From: a bacterium
Lineage (GTDB): Bacteria; Vulcanimicrobiota; Xenobia; Xenobiales; JADMJV01
DNA: 39,728 nt
Reading direction: 5' to 3'
Assembly: GCA_018780265.1 (NCBI GenBank)
Contig: JADMJV010000126.1
Coordinates: 8,567-48,294 of the forward strand
Under the pieces are notes generated by a model that did no database searches, was not told the DNA's origin, and was given only the letters and a program-made list of their open reading frames with translations. Every line of letters begins with the position of its first letter. Position 1 is the first letter of the stretch. Position numbers and translations under genes: made by a program. Positions 25,717-32,979 of this stretch are shown here, one piece after another.

Positions 25717-26561
25717 TCCTCTGACAAGGGTCCTCGGGCAGCCGTATTGATGTCCCAGACCCAGCCCAGTTTGGCCAGCGTCAAAATCAGCAGCCAGCTC
25801 AGGTCCAGCTCCCACCACTTGCGGCCGTGTCGGGCCGAGGTAGGAAAGGCGTGATGATTGTTGTGCCAGCCCTCCCCAAAGGTGAGCAGGGCCACCCACC
25901 AGCAGTTGGTGGAAAGGTCGTTGGTGTCATAGCTGCGGTATCCAAAGCCGTGGGCAGCGCTGTTGACCAACCAGGTGGCGTGAAAGACGGCGGCAATCCG
26001 CAAAAACACGGCCCAGGTCAACCAGGACCAGCCACCCAGCCCGTAGAGAGCCAGCCCGCTGAGCAGGCAGAGGTGAAAGAAATGGCGATCCAGGAAAGCG
26101 TAGTAGGGGACTTCCAAGATGTCTCGAGCGAAACGCTTGGTGAACAGGGGATCGAGGCGCCTGGGCGAGATACGCAGCATCCAGCCCATATGCGACCACC
26201 AAAATCCGCGAGCGGCGTTATGGGGGTCGTCGTCGCGGTCACTCTTGGCGTGATGCAGGCGATGAATGGCCACCCAGCTGGCCGGACCGGCCTGGGCCGA
26301 AAGCGCCCCCAAGGTGACCAATGTGTAGGCCAGCCAGGTGCGAGCCTTAAAGCTGCGGTGGGTGAGCAGGCGATGATAGCCAGTGGTGATGCCCAGGCAG
26401 TTGAGGGTATACAGCACCATGGCCAGCGCAACCGCCGTGGGCGTAAAGAAGAAAGGCGCCAGCAGCGCGCCGGCGTGAACCACCAGCAACACCAGTACGG
26501 TGCCCCAACTCCAGGGATGGGGAGGGCCTTTGGGATCGGGAGTGGTTGAATCGTCTTCCAA
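25713..26561 (-). CDS. Membrane acyl-CoA/acyl-lipid delta-9 desaturase
   Basis: The protein is 282 residues from a TTG at 26561. All three histidine clusters of the membrane di-iron desaturases are present: HRLLTH (63-68), HRLHH (100-104) and HNNHH (233-237). Four hydrophobic helices surround them (VLVLLVVHAGALLAPFFF, ALAMVLYTLNCLGI, LAYTLVTLGALSA, LLSGLALYGLGGWSWLTWAV). The DRDDDPHNAARGFWWSHMGWML segment is standard for stearoyl-CoA/acyl-lipid desaturases. The enzyme inserts a cis double bond in fatty acids using oxygen and an electron donor; no fused cytochrome b5 or ferredoxin is present. This implies an aerobic life. The stop codon lies inside the palindrome ahead of the NadM-like gene. 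The TTG start is the only reasonable one in frame. Confidence 0.93.
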   Translation of the reverse strand: MEDDSTTPDPKGPPHPWSWGTVLVLLVVHAGALLAPFFFTPTAVALAMVLYTLNCLGITTGYHRLLTHRSFKARTWLAYTLVTLGALSAQAGPASWVAIHRLHHAKSDRDDDPHNAARGFWWSHMGWMLRISPRRLDPLFTKRFARDILEVPYYAFLDRHFFHLCLLSGLALYGLGGWSWLTWAVFLRIAAVFHATWLVNSAAHGFGYRSYDTNDLSTNCWWVALLTFGEGWHNNHHAFPTSARHGRKWWELDLSWLLILTLAKLGWVWDINTAARGPLSED

Positions 26562-26601
26562 GCTGGGCTGCGCTTCGGCCCGCCCACCTATTCCCCTTGC
26601 C

Positions 26602-27297
26602 CTAAAGGTCTATGCGCAGATGCCTGAAGTATTCATAGAAAGGACGCCCTTGCTGCCAGCGCTGCTGAGCCCGCAGCAGTCGGGGGTGATCGGCGGGGAT
26701 TTGCGAGGTGTGCTTTTGGATGGCCTGCAGCTTGAGTGGGAAGGTCTCGCGGATATCCACGCGCAGGTCGGCCGAGCCGCTGCCCCACAGGTATACGTGG
26801 CCCACTTTGTGGGGCTGGAGACCGCTTTCGCGATGCTCGGGAAAGTAGTGCGGGTCGCGGGCAGCCGGATAGACCGCATCGAGAACGCTATGACCCACAG
26901 CACGGTGGTCGCGATGAGCTACGTAAGCCCGTCCGCCAGGCTTGCGAAACTCCAGCGCCTCCGGGTTGTGGGTAAAGACCGCCTGGGGACGCAGGCGACG
27001 TAGCTCCCCCACCAGATGAGAGAGCAGCAACTGCGAAGCCTCCACCTCTCCGTCGTGGAAGCCCAGAAAGCGCACCTCTGCCACCCCCAGCTCAGCGGCC
27101 GCAGCTCGTTGCTCCTGCTGACGCTGCTGCACCAGGCTGGGCCCATCCTGAGAGGGATCGCTGGTGCCCTTGCTGCCATCGGTCACAATCAGATAGTGAA
27201 ACTTCCAGCCCTGGCGCACCCACAATGCCACTGTGCCACCGACCCCAAACTCGGGGTCGTCGGGATGGGCTCCGATCACCAGCGCGATGCGGCTCAT
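26602..27297 (-). CDS. PIG-L family deacetylase
   Basis: This 231-residue protein has the LmbE/PIG-L signature: VIGAHPDDPEFGVGG at residues 7-21 (zinc-binding His and Asp, catalytic Asp) and AYVAHRDHRAVGHSVLDAV with the third zinc ligand. The family removes N-acetyl groups from sugars such as GlcNAc-inositol or GlcNAc-lipid. The ATG overlaps the preceding methyltransferase's stop (ATGA), so the two are co-translated. A deacetylase plus methyltransferase pair next to glycan genes fits modification of an amino sugar or glycolipid, but the substrate is unknown. Confidence 0.92.
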   Translation of the reverse strand: MSRIALVIGAHPDDPEFGVGGTVALWVRQGWKFHYLIVTDGSKGTSDPSQDGPSLVQQRQQEQRAAAAELGVAEVRFLGFHDGEVEASQLLLSHLVGELRRLRPQAVFTHNPEALEFRKPGGRAYVAHRDHRAVGHSVLDAVYPAARDPHYFPEHRESGLQPHKVGHVYLWGSGSADLRVDIRETFPLKLQAIQKHTSQIPADHPRLLRAQQRWQQGRPFYEYFRHLRIDL

Positions 27298-27899
27298 CGC
27301 AGGCGGTAGATCCAGGCGCTCCAGGGTCGGCTTTCCAGACCATCGCTAAAGGCCTGGCGCAGGCACAAATCGCAGGGCAGGGCGGCCTGATGGGCGGCAT
27401 AGAGGGGCTGCAAATCGTCGCGCAGCGAGAAAGCCAGGTGCCCTCCCCTTTTGAGCACCCGACACAGCTCTTGAAGACAGGCCGGGCCCAGGTGGCCTTC
27501 GGTAAAGATGCCCACTGCCGTAATCGCCTCAAAGTGACCCTCGGGCAGATCCAGGGGCAAATTGAGGTCCATTTCCAGCAATTGCCGATAGACTTTGCGC
27601 TGGCCCGCCTGAGCCAGCATGGCCGGGCAGAAATCACCGGCGCTCAAATTTTGATATCCGTGGTCGAAGAGGAACTGCCCCACCAGACCCGTGCCGGCCC
27701 CCACGTCCAGAATGGCCGGTTGAGCCGAGGGCGGGGGCAAAAAAGGCAACAGAGCCTGGCCAACGCGGACTGGCTTGTCCCAGCCCATCCCCTCCACCAA
27801 GTCTTGATCATAGGCCGCCGCCCACTCGCCATAGGCCTGGCGCAGCTCTTGGGGAGATTGGGCCTGATAGACCCGGTCGAGGTGTTGCTTGGCCTGCAT
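27294..27899 (-). CDS. Class I SAM-dependent methyltransferase
   Basis: This is a 201-residue methyltransferase with motif I AILDVGAGTGLVGQFLFDHG, then LSAGDFCPAMLAQAGQRKVY and LPEGHFEAITAVGIFTEGH. The N-terminus (YGEWAAAYDQDLVEGMGW) is typical of the Williams-Beuren/METTL27-like group of small-molecule methyltransferases. The C-terminus continues with LCRVLKRGGHLAFSLRDD. Its stop overlaps the ATG of the PIG-L deacetylase. The ATG at 27899 follows 125 bp of non-coding sequence, in which I see no strong promoter. The substrate is unknown. Confidence 0.9.
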   Translation of the reverse strand: MQAKQHLDRVYQAQSPQELRQAYGEWAAAYDQDLVEGMGWDKPVRVGQALLPFLPPPSAQPAILDVGAGTGLVGQFLFDHGYQNLSAGDFCPAMLAQAGQRKVYRQLLEMDLNLPLDLPEGHFEAITAVGIFTEGHLGPACLQELCRVLKRGGHLAFSLRDDLQPLYAAHQAALPCDLCLRQAFSDGLESRPWSAWIYRLR

Positions 27900-28023
27900 T
27901 CCTTGCTAAAAGTGTGGCGCCATCCTCCAGAATTCCTCCCGGCGGACTGCAAAGGCAGACCGTGTGATTGACTTCGCTGCCACCCCGAAGAACAGACCCA
28001 GACTTGCTACACATATTCGAATC

Positions 28024-29133
28024 CTAGTTGATCTGCAGGAAAAGACTCTCACTCGGGCCGTGGGGGCTATGTTTGAGAGTGCTGAAGTAGAGGCCCCTGG
28101 GCGAACACCCCGAGGGGATGAAGAAAACCAGGATTCCTTCGGCCTCCCCCTTCGCATTGACCAACGTCTTTTGGGGCATGCCGCCCGTCAAGTTCCACAT
28201 GGCCACTCCCTGATGATGCAGCCCAACGCCCAGAGGACGGGGTTGGTCGATGCCCAGTTGCCAGGTGGGACTGGCCTGTCCGAAGGCCAGCTTCTGGTCA
28301 CTCACATTACGGCCCCGAACCCGAACCAGCAGAACCCGCTTGGCCTCGCCAAACACCTTGGAGCGCATATATTTGAGATGTTTGGCTTTGGCTTCCTCTT
28401 CAAAACGCACCGTCCAGGGCAGAGCGGCGTACTCTTCAAAAGTCTCCAAAGTGGTCACACCGCTGATGCGCATCTGCCAGGCGCCATTAGAAACCCAGGC
28501 GCCCAGCGGCCCCTTACCTAAGTAAACAGGGGCTTTCTTGGGCTCAGGGATGCGGGCGGGAACGACCCCTGCAGTGGCGGCCTTGAGCGCAGGCCCCAGT
28601 TGCAAGACCAGACTTTCACTTTCGCCGTCGTGGCTGTGCCGTAGAGCCGTGAAAAAGAGCGCGGTGGCCTGGCTGGGGCGGGGCAAGAAAAAGACCAGAG
28701 TGCCGCGGGCGGATCCGCCAGGTGGCAGAGTGACCTTTCCTGGCATGCCCCCCGTCAGGCAATCCATGCTTATCCCCTCATCAAACGACCCACAACTGGC
28801 CTGCTGAGCATGGGTGCTGCGCAAGCGAAAATTGGGCGTGCTTCGGCCCAGTTGTTTGGGCTCTCGGCCGGGGTTGCGAGCTTCCAAATGAACGAGTAGA
28901 ACCCACTTGTTGGACTGAAACACTCGCTTCTGAACATATTGACGATGCTTATCGGGCAGGGGTCGGCCCCACGGAAGCTTCTCGTAGCTGGCGTAGCTGT
29001 CCACGGTATCCACCCTGGACACCCGCATCTCCCAGTAGCCATTGCTGACCCAGGAGCCCAAGGGCCCGACCCCACGATAGAGGGGCTGAGCCCAGGCGAA
29101 ACAGGTCAGCAAATAGATCCACAGCGTGCGCAA
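28024..29133 (-). CDS. Exported protein with two tandem homologous domains
   Basis: The product is 369 residues from a TTG at 29133, with a short signal peptide (LRTLWIYLLTCFAWAQ). The rest is an internal duplication. Domain 1 (about 19-185) opens YRGVGPLGSWVSNGYWEMRV; domain 2 (about 203-369) opens YLGKGPLGAWVSNGAWQMRI. Both continue with a V-x-T-x-x-x-Y/F-x-x-Y/A-x-LPW segment, a VLLV-x-V/L-x-x-RN strand, LTGGMP, and a closing F-x-x-LRHS/LKHS-x-x-GxSESLxLQ. The strand pattern recalls the immunoglobulin-like DUF4352/telokin-type domains of bacterial exported proteins, but this is not certain. It is probably periplasmic or surface-exposed. No cysteine pair or enzyme motif is shared by both copies. 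Confidence 0.78.
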   Translation of the reverse strand: MRTLWIYLLTCFAWAQPLYRGVGPLGSWVSNGYWEMRVSRVDTVDSYASYEKLPWGRPLPDKHRQYVQKRVFQSNKWVLLVHLEARNPGREPKQLGRSTPNFRLRSTHAQQASCGSFDEGISMDCLTGGMPGKVTLPPGGSARGTLVFFLPRPSQATALFFTALRHSHDGESESLVLQLGPALKAATAGVVPARIPEPKKAPVYLGKGPLGAWVSNGAWQMRISGVTTLETFEEYAALPWTVRFEEEAKAKHLKYMRSKVFGEAKRVLLVRVRGRNVSDQKLAFGQASPTWQLGIDQPRPLGVGLHHQGVAMWNLTGGMPQKTLVNAKGEAEGILVFFIPSGCSPRGLYFSTLKHSPHGPSESLFLQIN

Positions 29134-29199
29134 GGTCTCAGGTTTCTAGACTGGGGGAGTGGCCTCCCCCTTTGGGGCAGGAGACGACCCTAAGCCCGT

Positions 29200-29608
29200 A
29201 TGCAACGGGGGTTATTGCTGGCTGTTCTGTTCCTGCCCGGGCGGGGCCAACCGGCCACCGCGCCAAGTTTTGAACTGCAGAATGCCGCCAACGGAATGGC
29301 CACCATAATCGTGCGCAACCCCTCCAACAGACCCTCAAAGTGGCTATTCCATCCCACGCCGTCCTCACTCATCCCCAACTTCAGGACCAGATGCTACTGG
29401 ACAAGTCCCGCACGGTTACGGTTGGACCCAAGGCGCAGTCCCAATTTCGTTCGGCCACCATGTGCGTGGGGGAACGATAGGAATCAACCCAGGGGCAGGC
29501 TTCCAACTTGCGACCGAGCCTCATCCGCAGGCCACCCAGGCGGCGAAAATGCTAGAAACTTGTGGTCGCTTGCAAAGCGAAGGCGCCCTCCCCCCTCTGC
29601 CCTGCTGA
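29200..29608 (+). pseudogene. Decayed gene for an exported protein, two frameshifts
   Basis: From ATG 29200 the frame opens with a signal peptide (MQRGLLLAVLFLPGRGQPA) and a strand ending IIVRNPSN. Near 29330 the sensible reading moves to another frame (TLKVAIPSHAVLTHPQLQDQ, ending ATMCVGER), which hits TAG at 29478. It then moves again (GINPGAGFQLATEPHPQATQ, ending LPPLPC) to a TGA at 29606. The three pieces read as one protein if one base is restored at each junction. The pattern (N-x-T/S-x-K-V-x-I-P, then a C-containing strand) resembles secreted beta-rich domains. It converges on another broken gene. Confidence 0.6.
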
Positions 29609-30520
29609 ACCTGTTCGGGCGTCTGTTGTCCGCCCGAAGACTTGACCTGCTCTTCCAGATCCTGCTGCAGGCGCTCCTTGTTCCAGGTGGGATCGGCCTG
29701 ACACCACAAACTGCGTTGAATCACCGTGTCCCTATACTTTTCCGGGGGCTATCCCCTGGCCTTTAAACTCAGCCTTGACCCACTGGAAATCGAGAGCGTC
29801 TTTAATCAGCACCGCATCAGCGACATAATTCTTGGCGTCGACGAGTTTCTTGTTGGAATCCGTCAGATTTTTGTAATAGCGGGCTCGGGCCTTTCGAACC
29901 AACTCGATTTCGTCCGCCGGAATCCCAGTTTTATCGACGTTCTTCAACTCCCAGTCGTAGGCCTCCACTTCCAGCATATCCGCCAGTTTGCTATGCTCGG
30001 GGACTCGGTGCTCATCCACCACTTGATAGGCGTGCTCAAACTCGTGAAGCTTGGTGGTGGCTAGCCGCTGGGGAGAGCGGAAGGCCCGGTCCCCGATGTA
30101 GACTCGCCCTCTTTGGTCGGTATATCCCTGGCAGCCAGCGAATATTCGTAATTGGGTTCTCCGGTAGAATCGCCCGGTATATCAAATAAGTGTCGGTCAA
30201 CACAATGGCCTTGTCCCGCCAGGAGCACAACGCAGTAAATGCGCGTGACCAGACTGCGAGCAGTTCCTTGCGTTTGGCCGGATCGGTCTCCGCATCGATT
30301 TGCTTCCCAGGGCATCGACCCGCGCCTTGATCGCCGTGCCTTTGTCGATGGCGGATTGGATCTCTTGAATCTGGACAGGCGTGGGCAGAGACCTGGCGGG
30401 TGCTGAACAAATCAGCAAAAAGACCAGCAGCCAGCTACTCCACCACCAGTTCAATCGGCTGCGACCGAAGTCGACCCCGCCAACTAGAGGGCACGGACGC
30501 AGGTTGGCGGTGATTCTCAT
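29521..30520 (-). pseudogene. Decayed gene for an exported HExxH protein, three frameshifts
   Basis: ATG 30520 has a GGAGG site five bases upstream and opens MRITANLRPC, with a membrane/signal stretch WWWSSWLLVFLLICSAPA and then VQIQEIQSAIDKGTAIKARV. In a G-run near 30310 the frame shifts to KQIDAETDPAKRKELLAVWS, ending LTDTYLIYRAI. Near 30140 it shifts again to GCQGYTDQRGRVYIGDRAF, then ATTKLHEFEHAYQVVDEH, a zinc-peptidase-like HExxH. EVEAYDWELKN downstream could supply a third ligand. Near 29745 a third shift leads to EKYRDTVIQRSLWCQADPTW. It was probably an exported metallopeptidase-like protein. The 3' limit is uncertain. Confidence 0.6.
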
Positions 30521-30588
30521 AGTAGCCTCCACTCGGTAGGAGCCTACCCCCAAAGGGTAGCTCCGATTCAGGTCGCACTTCCCCTTGA

Positions 30589-30922
30589 CTAGACTAGCTG
30601 GCCGGGCAACAGCTGCTGAAAATCCATCTCTTCCGCATCGCTGGCCCGCATCAATAACAAAAAAGGGAGCAATCGGCCCTGTCGGTCCGTGATGCGGAAG
30701 TTAACTTCGTGGGGAAAAGCGCCCGGCCAGTTGACCAGGAACCGCTGGTTTACACAGATTGGGGCCTGACCTCGATTGAGCAGGCTCATCTTACAAAATG
30801 ATGGGTTCGCCCAGTTTGTAGCGCGGCTGCACCAGTTGAACCTGGAATTCCAACTCCTGGGCAAGGCAGGGTCAACGAATGAAAGTAACCAGCACCCCAA
30901 TGAAAACCCGGAAAAACCTCAT
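30589..30922 (-). pseudogene. Decayed gene for a small exported protein, nonsense codon plus frameshift
   Basis: ATG 30922 opens a signal peptide (MRFFRVFIGVLVTFIR), interrupted in frame by TGA. It continues PCLAQELEFQVQLVQPRYKL, then GEPIIL and a TAA. One frame over, KMSLLNRGQAPICVNQRFLV follows, then NFRITDRQGRLLPFLLLM and FQQLLPGQLV to the stop at 30589. Together these form a plausible exported protein of about 110 residues with a beta-sandwich pattern (LGEPIxL, NRG-x-x-PI-x-VN-x-R). TGA is a normal stop elsewhere in this window, so recoding is not the explanation. Confidence 0.6.
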
Positions 30923-30972
30923 CCTCTACCCCCCCGTTTCAAAACGCTATTTCGGGCACAAGCCACCCTCAC

Positions 30973-31001
30973 TTGACAAAACATAACTTGATTTGTTATA
31001 T
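30973..31001 (+). promoter_or_regulatory. Sigma-70-type promoter of the Rrf2 gene, near-leaderless
   Basis: TTGACA at 30973-30978 and TTATAT at 30996-31001 are separated by exactly 17 bases. The expected transcription start, about seven bases past the -10, falls at 31008, one base before ATG 31009. No ribosome site precedes that ATG. Between the two hexamers ATAAC and GTTAT form an inverted repeat with a seven-base spacer (about 30983-30999), a possible site for Rrf2 self-repression. Confidence 0.7.
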
Positions 31002-31008
31002 ATCACTT

Positions 31009-31428
31009 ATGGCCGCAAACAGTCGCTTCGCAGTCGGAGTTCATTGCCTTCTGGGTCTGGCATACCTGGGAGAGGCTGGCACAACCGCGGAGACTTTAGC
31101 CAGCAGCGTCAACACCAACCCTGTGGTGGTGAGGCGCCTGCTGAAATCACTGGAGCACCAGGGATTGGTGGAGATTCGTCAAGGTAAGGGAGGCGGCGTG
31201 CGCCTGTTGCGCTCTCCCTCCACCATTACCCTGGCTGACATCTACGCCGCCGTCGAGACCGATGCGGAGATTTTTGCCTACCACGAGGCCGCCCCTAATC
31301 CGGGCTGCCTGGTCAGTTGTAAGGTCAAGCACCTGCTAGAACCGATTTTCTCGGCGGCCTCGGACGCCGTCCGGAGTACCCTGGCCAAGACCAAACTGTC
31401 CGATCTGCTGGACGCCATCCAGGCGTAA
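31009..31428 (+). CDS. Rrf2-family transcriptional regulator
   Basis: The start is ATG 31009, giving 139 residues; a longer frame from TTG 30973 would overlap the promoter. The protein has the Rrf2 winged helix (FAVGVHCLLGLAYLGEAGTT, then VVVRRLLKSLEHQGLVEIRQ, and the GKGGGVRLLRSP wing) and a dimerisation helix at the end. Rrf2 proteins often bind an Fe-S cluster through three cysteines. Here only Cys 100 and Cys 104 (NPGCLVSCKVKH) lie at the expected place, plus Cys 13 in helix 1. It resembles the YwnA-like branch, so redox or thiol sensing is possible but unproven. The SDR gene lies 60 bp downstream in the same direction and is its likely target. Confidence 0.9.
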   Translation: MAANSRFAVGVHCLLGLAYLGEAGTTAETLASSVNTNPVVVRRLLKSLEHQGLVEIRQGKGGGVRLLRSPSTITLADIYAAVETDAEIFAYHEAAPNPGCLVSCKVKHLLEPIFSAASDAVRSTLAKTKLSDLLDAIQA

Positions 31429-31488
31429 CGACTTTTTTTCATTCATTACAAAACAAAACCAATTACGTTAATACAAGGAGACAAGACC

Positions 31489-32235
31489 ATGAGTCAATTG
31501 CAATCTCAAGTAGTGCTGGTTACAGGAGCCAACCGCGGCATCGGCAGGGCCATCGTGGCGGGAGCCATCCAGCGAGGGGCCCAAAAGGTCTATGCAGCGG
31601 TCAGAAGTCTGGCCTCGGCCACGGCCCTGACCAGCGAATTTGGGACCCGAGTAGTCCCTCTTCACCTGGACCTTGAAGATCCGAAATCCATCCTGGAGGC
31701 TGCCAAAAGCGCCCCCGATGTCACCATCGTCATCAACAACGCGGGCATCCTACAAACGGCTGGCCCCCTGGCCGACAACGCCGTGGCTTCCCTCGAATTC
31801 CAAATCAATGTCAACGTGTCCGGGTTGCTGCGCGTAGCCCAGGCTTTTGCTCCCATCCTGAAGGCCAATGGAGGAGGCAGTCTGGTTCAACTCAATTCGG
31901 TGGCCTCCATCAAAAGCTTTGCTCAGGCGGCCACCTACTCTGCATCCAAAGCAGCCAGCTACTCCATCACTCAGGCCCTCCGGGATGAATTGGCCGGGCA
32001 AAATACCCAGGTCATCAGCGTCCACCCCGGCCCCATTGCCACCGACATGGCCAACCAGGCCGGCATGGCCGATATCGCCGAACCCCCGTCACTGGTAGCC
32101 GATGCCCTCTTTGAAGCGATTCAAAAGAACACTTTTCATGTCTTCCCCGACACCCTGGCCCGCCAATTTGGTCAGGCGTACTCCGGCTACGCCCAGGCCT
32201 TCATCGAGCCTCTCCAACAAGCTGTGGCTCACTAA
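31489..32235 (+). CDS. Short-chain dehydrogenase/reductase (classical SDR)
   Basis: This is a 248-residue classical SDR with the cofactor motif TGANRGIG (12-19), NNAG (83-86), catalytic Ser 137 (LNSVAS), Tyr 150 and Lys 154 (YSASK), and the HPGPIATDM loop. The basic residue after the first glycine motif (NRG) and VRS at the end of strand 2 suggest NADP preference. AAGGAGA lies nine bases before the ATG, a strong ribosome site. Family members reduce aldehydes or ketones or oxidise alcohols. Control by the upstream Rrf2 protein would fit detoxification of reactive carbonyls or quinones; this role is inferred from the pairing. Confidence 0.93.
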   Translation: MSQLQSQVVLVTGANRGIGRAIVAGAIQRGAQKVYAAVRSLASATALTSEFGTRVVPLHLDLEDPKSILEAAKSAPDVTIVINNAGILQTAGPLADNAVASLEFQINVNVSGLLRVAQAFAPILKANGGGSLVQLNSVASIKSFAQAATYSASKAASYSITQALRDELAGQNTQVISVHPGPIATDMANQAGMADIAEPPSLVADALFEAIQKNTFHVFPDTLARQFGQAYSGYAQAFIEPLQQAVAH

Positions 32236-32286
32236 CAATCTGCCATGGAATTGGGTCACTCCCCTGAACGAGGCCCTCAGAAATTC

Positions 32287-32318
32287 TGTAGTGTGAGTTA
32301 TAGCGACCTTACACTACA
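32287..32318 (+). terminator. Hairpin downstream of the SDR gene
   Basis: Arms TGTAGTGTGAG and CTTACACTACA can pair over 11 positions with one G-U, around a 10-base loop, 52 bases after the SDR stop. Only a short TATTTC follows, so it is a weak candidate for intrinsic termination. The outer eight base pairs (TGTAGTGT/ACACTACA) are perfect and could also serve as a protein-binding site. Confidence 0.4.
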
Positions 32319-32347
32319 TATTTCGTGAGGGCGACTGGGGGCGTGCG

Positions 32348-32375
32348 GAGGAGTGCCACTGAAGTGGCACTCCTC
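32348..32375. repeat. Strong 12-13 bp inverted repeat
   Basis: Arms GAGGAGTGCCAC and GTGGCACTCCTC are perfect complements around a four-base TGAA loop. No T-run follows on either side. With the hairpin at 32287 it fills the 240-bp gap between the SDR gene and the next gene. It could be a terminator, a processed RNA stem, or one copy of a dispersed repeat. Confidence 0.5.
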
Positions 32376-32475
32376 TCCTGGCGTAAACGCACCCAAATCA
32401 ATTGATATGCGCTCAAAAGTCGAGCGCAAAGCGGCTAGCAGGGCCCGGCTGGCTGGCTTGTAGAACGCTGGTCCC

Positions 32476-32946
32476 ATGGCAAAGTGGCTTCTCTGGTTTT
32501 GTGTGATGGCGATGGCCTGGGCCCAGGCCTACGAAGCCCCCCAAATCTGGGCAGTCGACGGAGTGTCGCTGGCCTACAATCGACTCCAGATCGAGCAAAA
32601 GGTGGGGCCCAGCCGCTGGGATCGTCCCCTCAAAGCCAGCTGGGGGGGCGAGCGCTGGGAATACACTTACGGCAGTGGCCTCAAGGCGGCTTTCGTAGAT
32701 CAGGACCCAGGCCGTCATCCTCGCCTGTTGGTAGGCAAACATTTCACTTCAAGGGGCCGCGATATGGTGACGATGCACGCCAGCAAGGCCCAGGTGGCCG
32801 AGATATTTGGTCTGCCCAATTTCCAAACCGATGAGCACTACGTATATTACGATGGCGACCGACTGGCCTATCTCACCCTCCACTTTGGAGAGAGTGGCCT
32901 GGACGAAGTGGTGCTCTCGCGCTTTCGCATGGACTCGGCTAAGTAG
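32476..32946 (+). CDS. Exported protein of unknown function
   Basis: This 156-residue protein has a clear signal peptide (WLLWFCVMAMAWAQA, cleavage near AQA). The mature part is about 138 residues and alternates short strands and helices: AVDGVSLAYNRLQIEQKVG, then WEYTYGSGLKAAFVD, MHASKAQVAEIFG and YVYYDGDRLAYLTLHF. The pattern of a 'conserved G followed by helix, then a calculated-looking strand', occurring twice, hints at a duplicated SmpA/BamE-like fold. I cannot confirm that. It starts about 100 bp after the hairpin region and ends 33 bp before the RNase gene, so the two may be co-transcribed. Confidence 0.7.
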   Translation: MAKWLLWFCVMAMAWAQAYEAPQIWAVDGVSLAYNRLQIEQKVGPSRWDRPLKASWGGERWEYTYGSGLKAAFVDQDPGRHPRLLVGKHFTSRGRDMVTMHASKAQVAEIFGLPNFQTDEHYVYYDGDRLAYLTLHFGESGLDEVVLSRFRMDSAK

Positions 32947-32979
32947 GCTTCTGCCCGGCGGCTGCGAAGGCCGCCTGCC

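Noticed and set aside
29521..29730. Idea that the 3' part of the plus-strand decayed gene was flipped by inversion, since the minus-strand piece EKYRDTVIQRSLW would fit its C-terminus
   Set aside because: No inverted repeats mark the ends. The piece joins the minus-strand HExxH gene by a single frameshift, which is simpler.
30860..30890. TGA read as an amino acid in the small exported gene
   Set aside because: TGA is used as a stop in many intact genes here, including ATGA and GTGA overlaps, and the same gene also has a frameshift.
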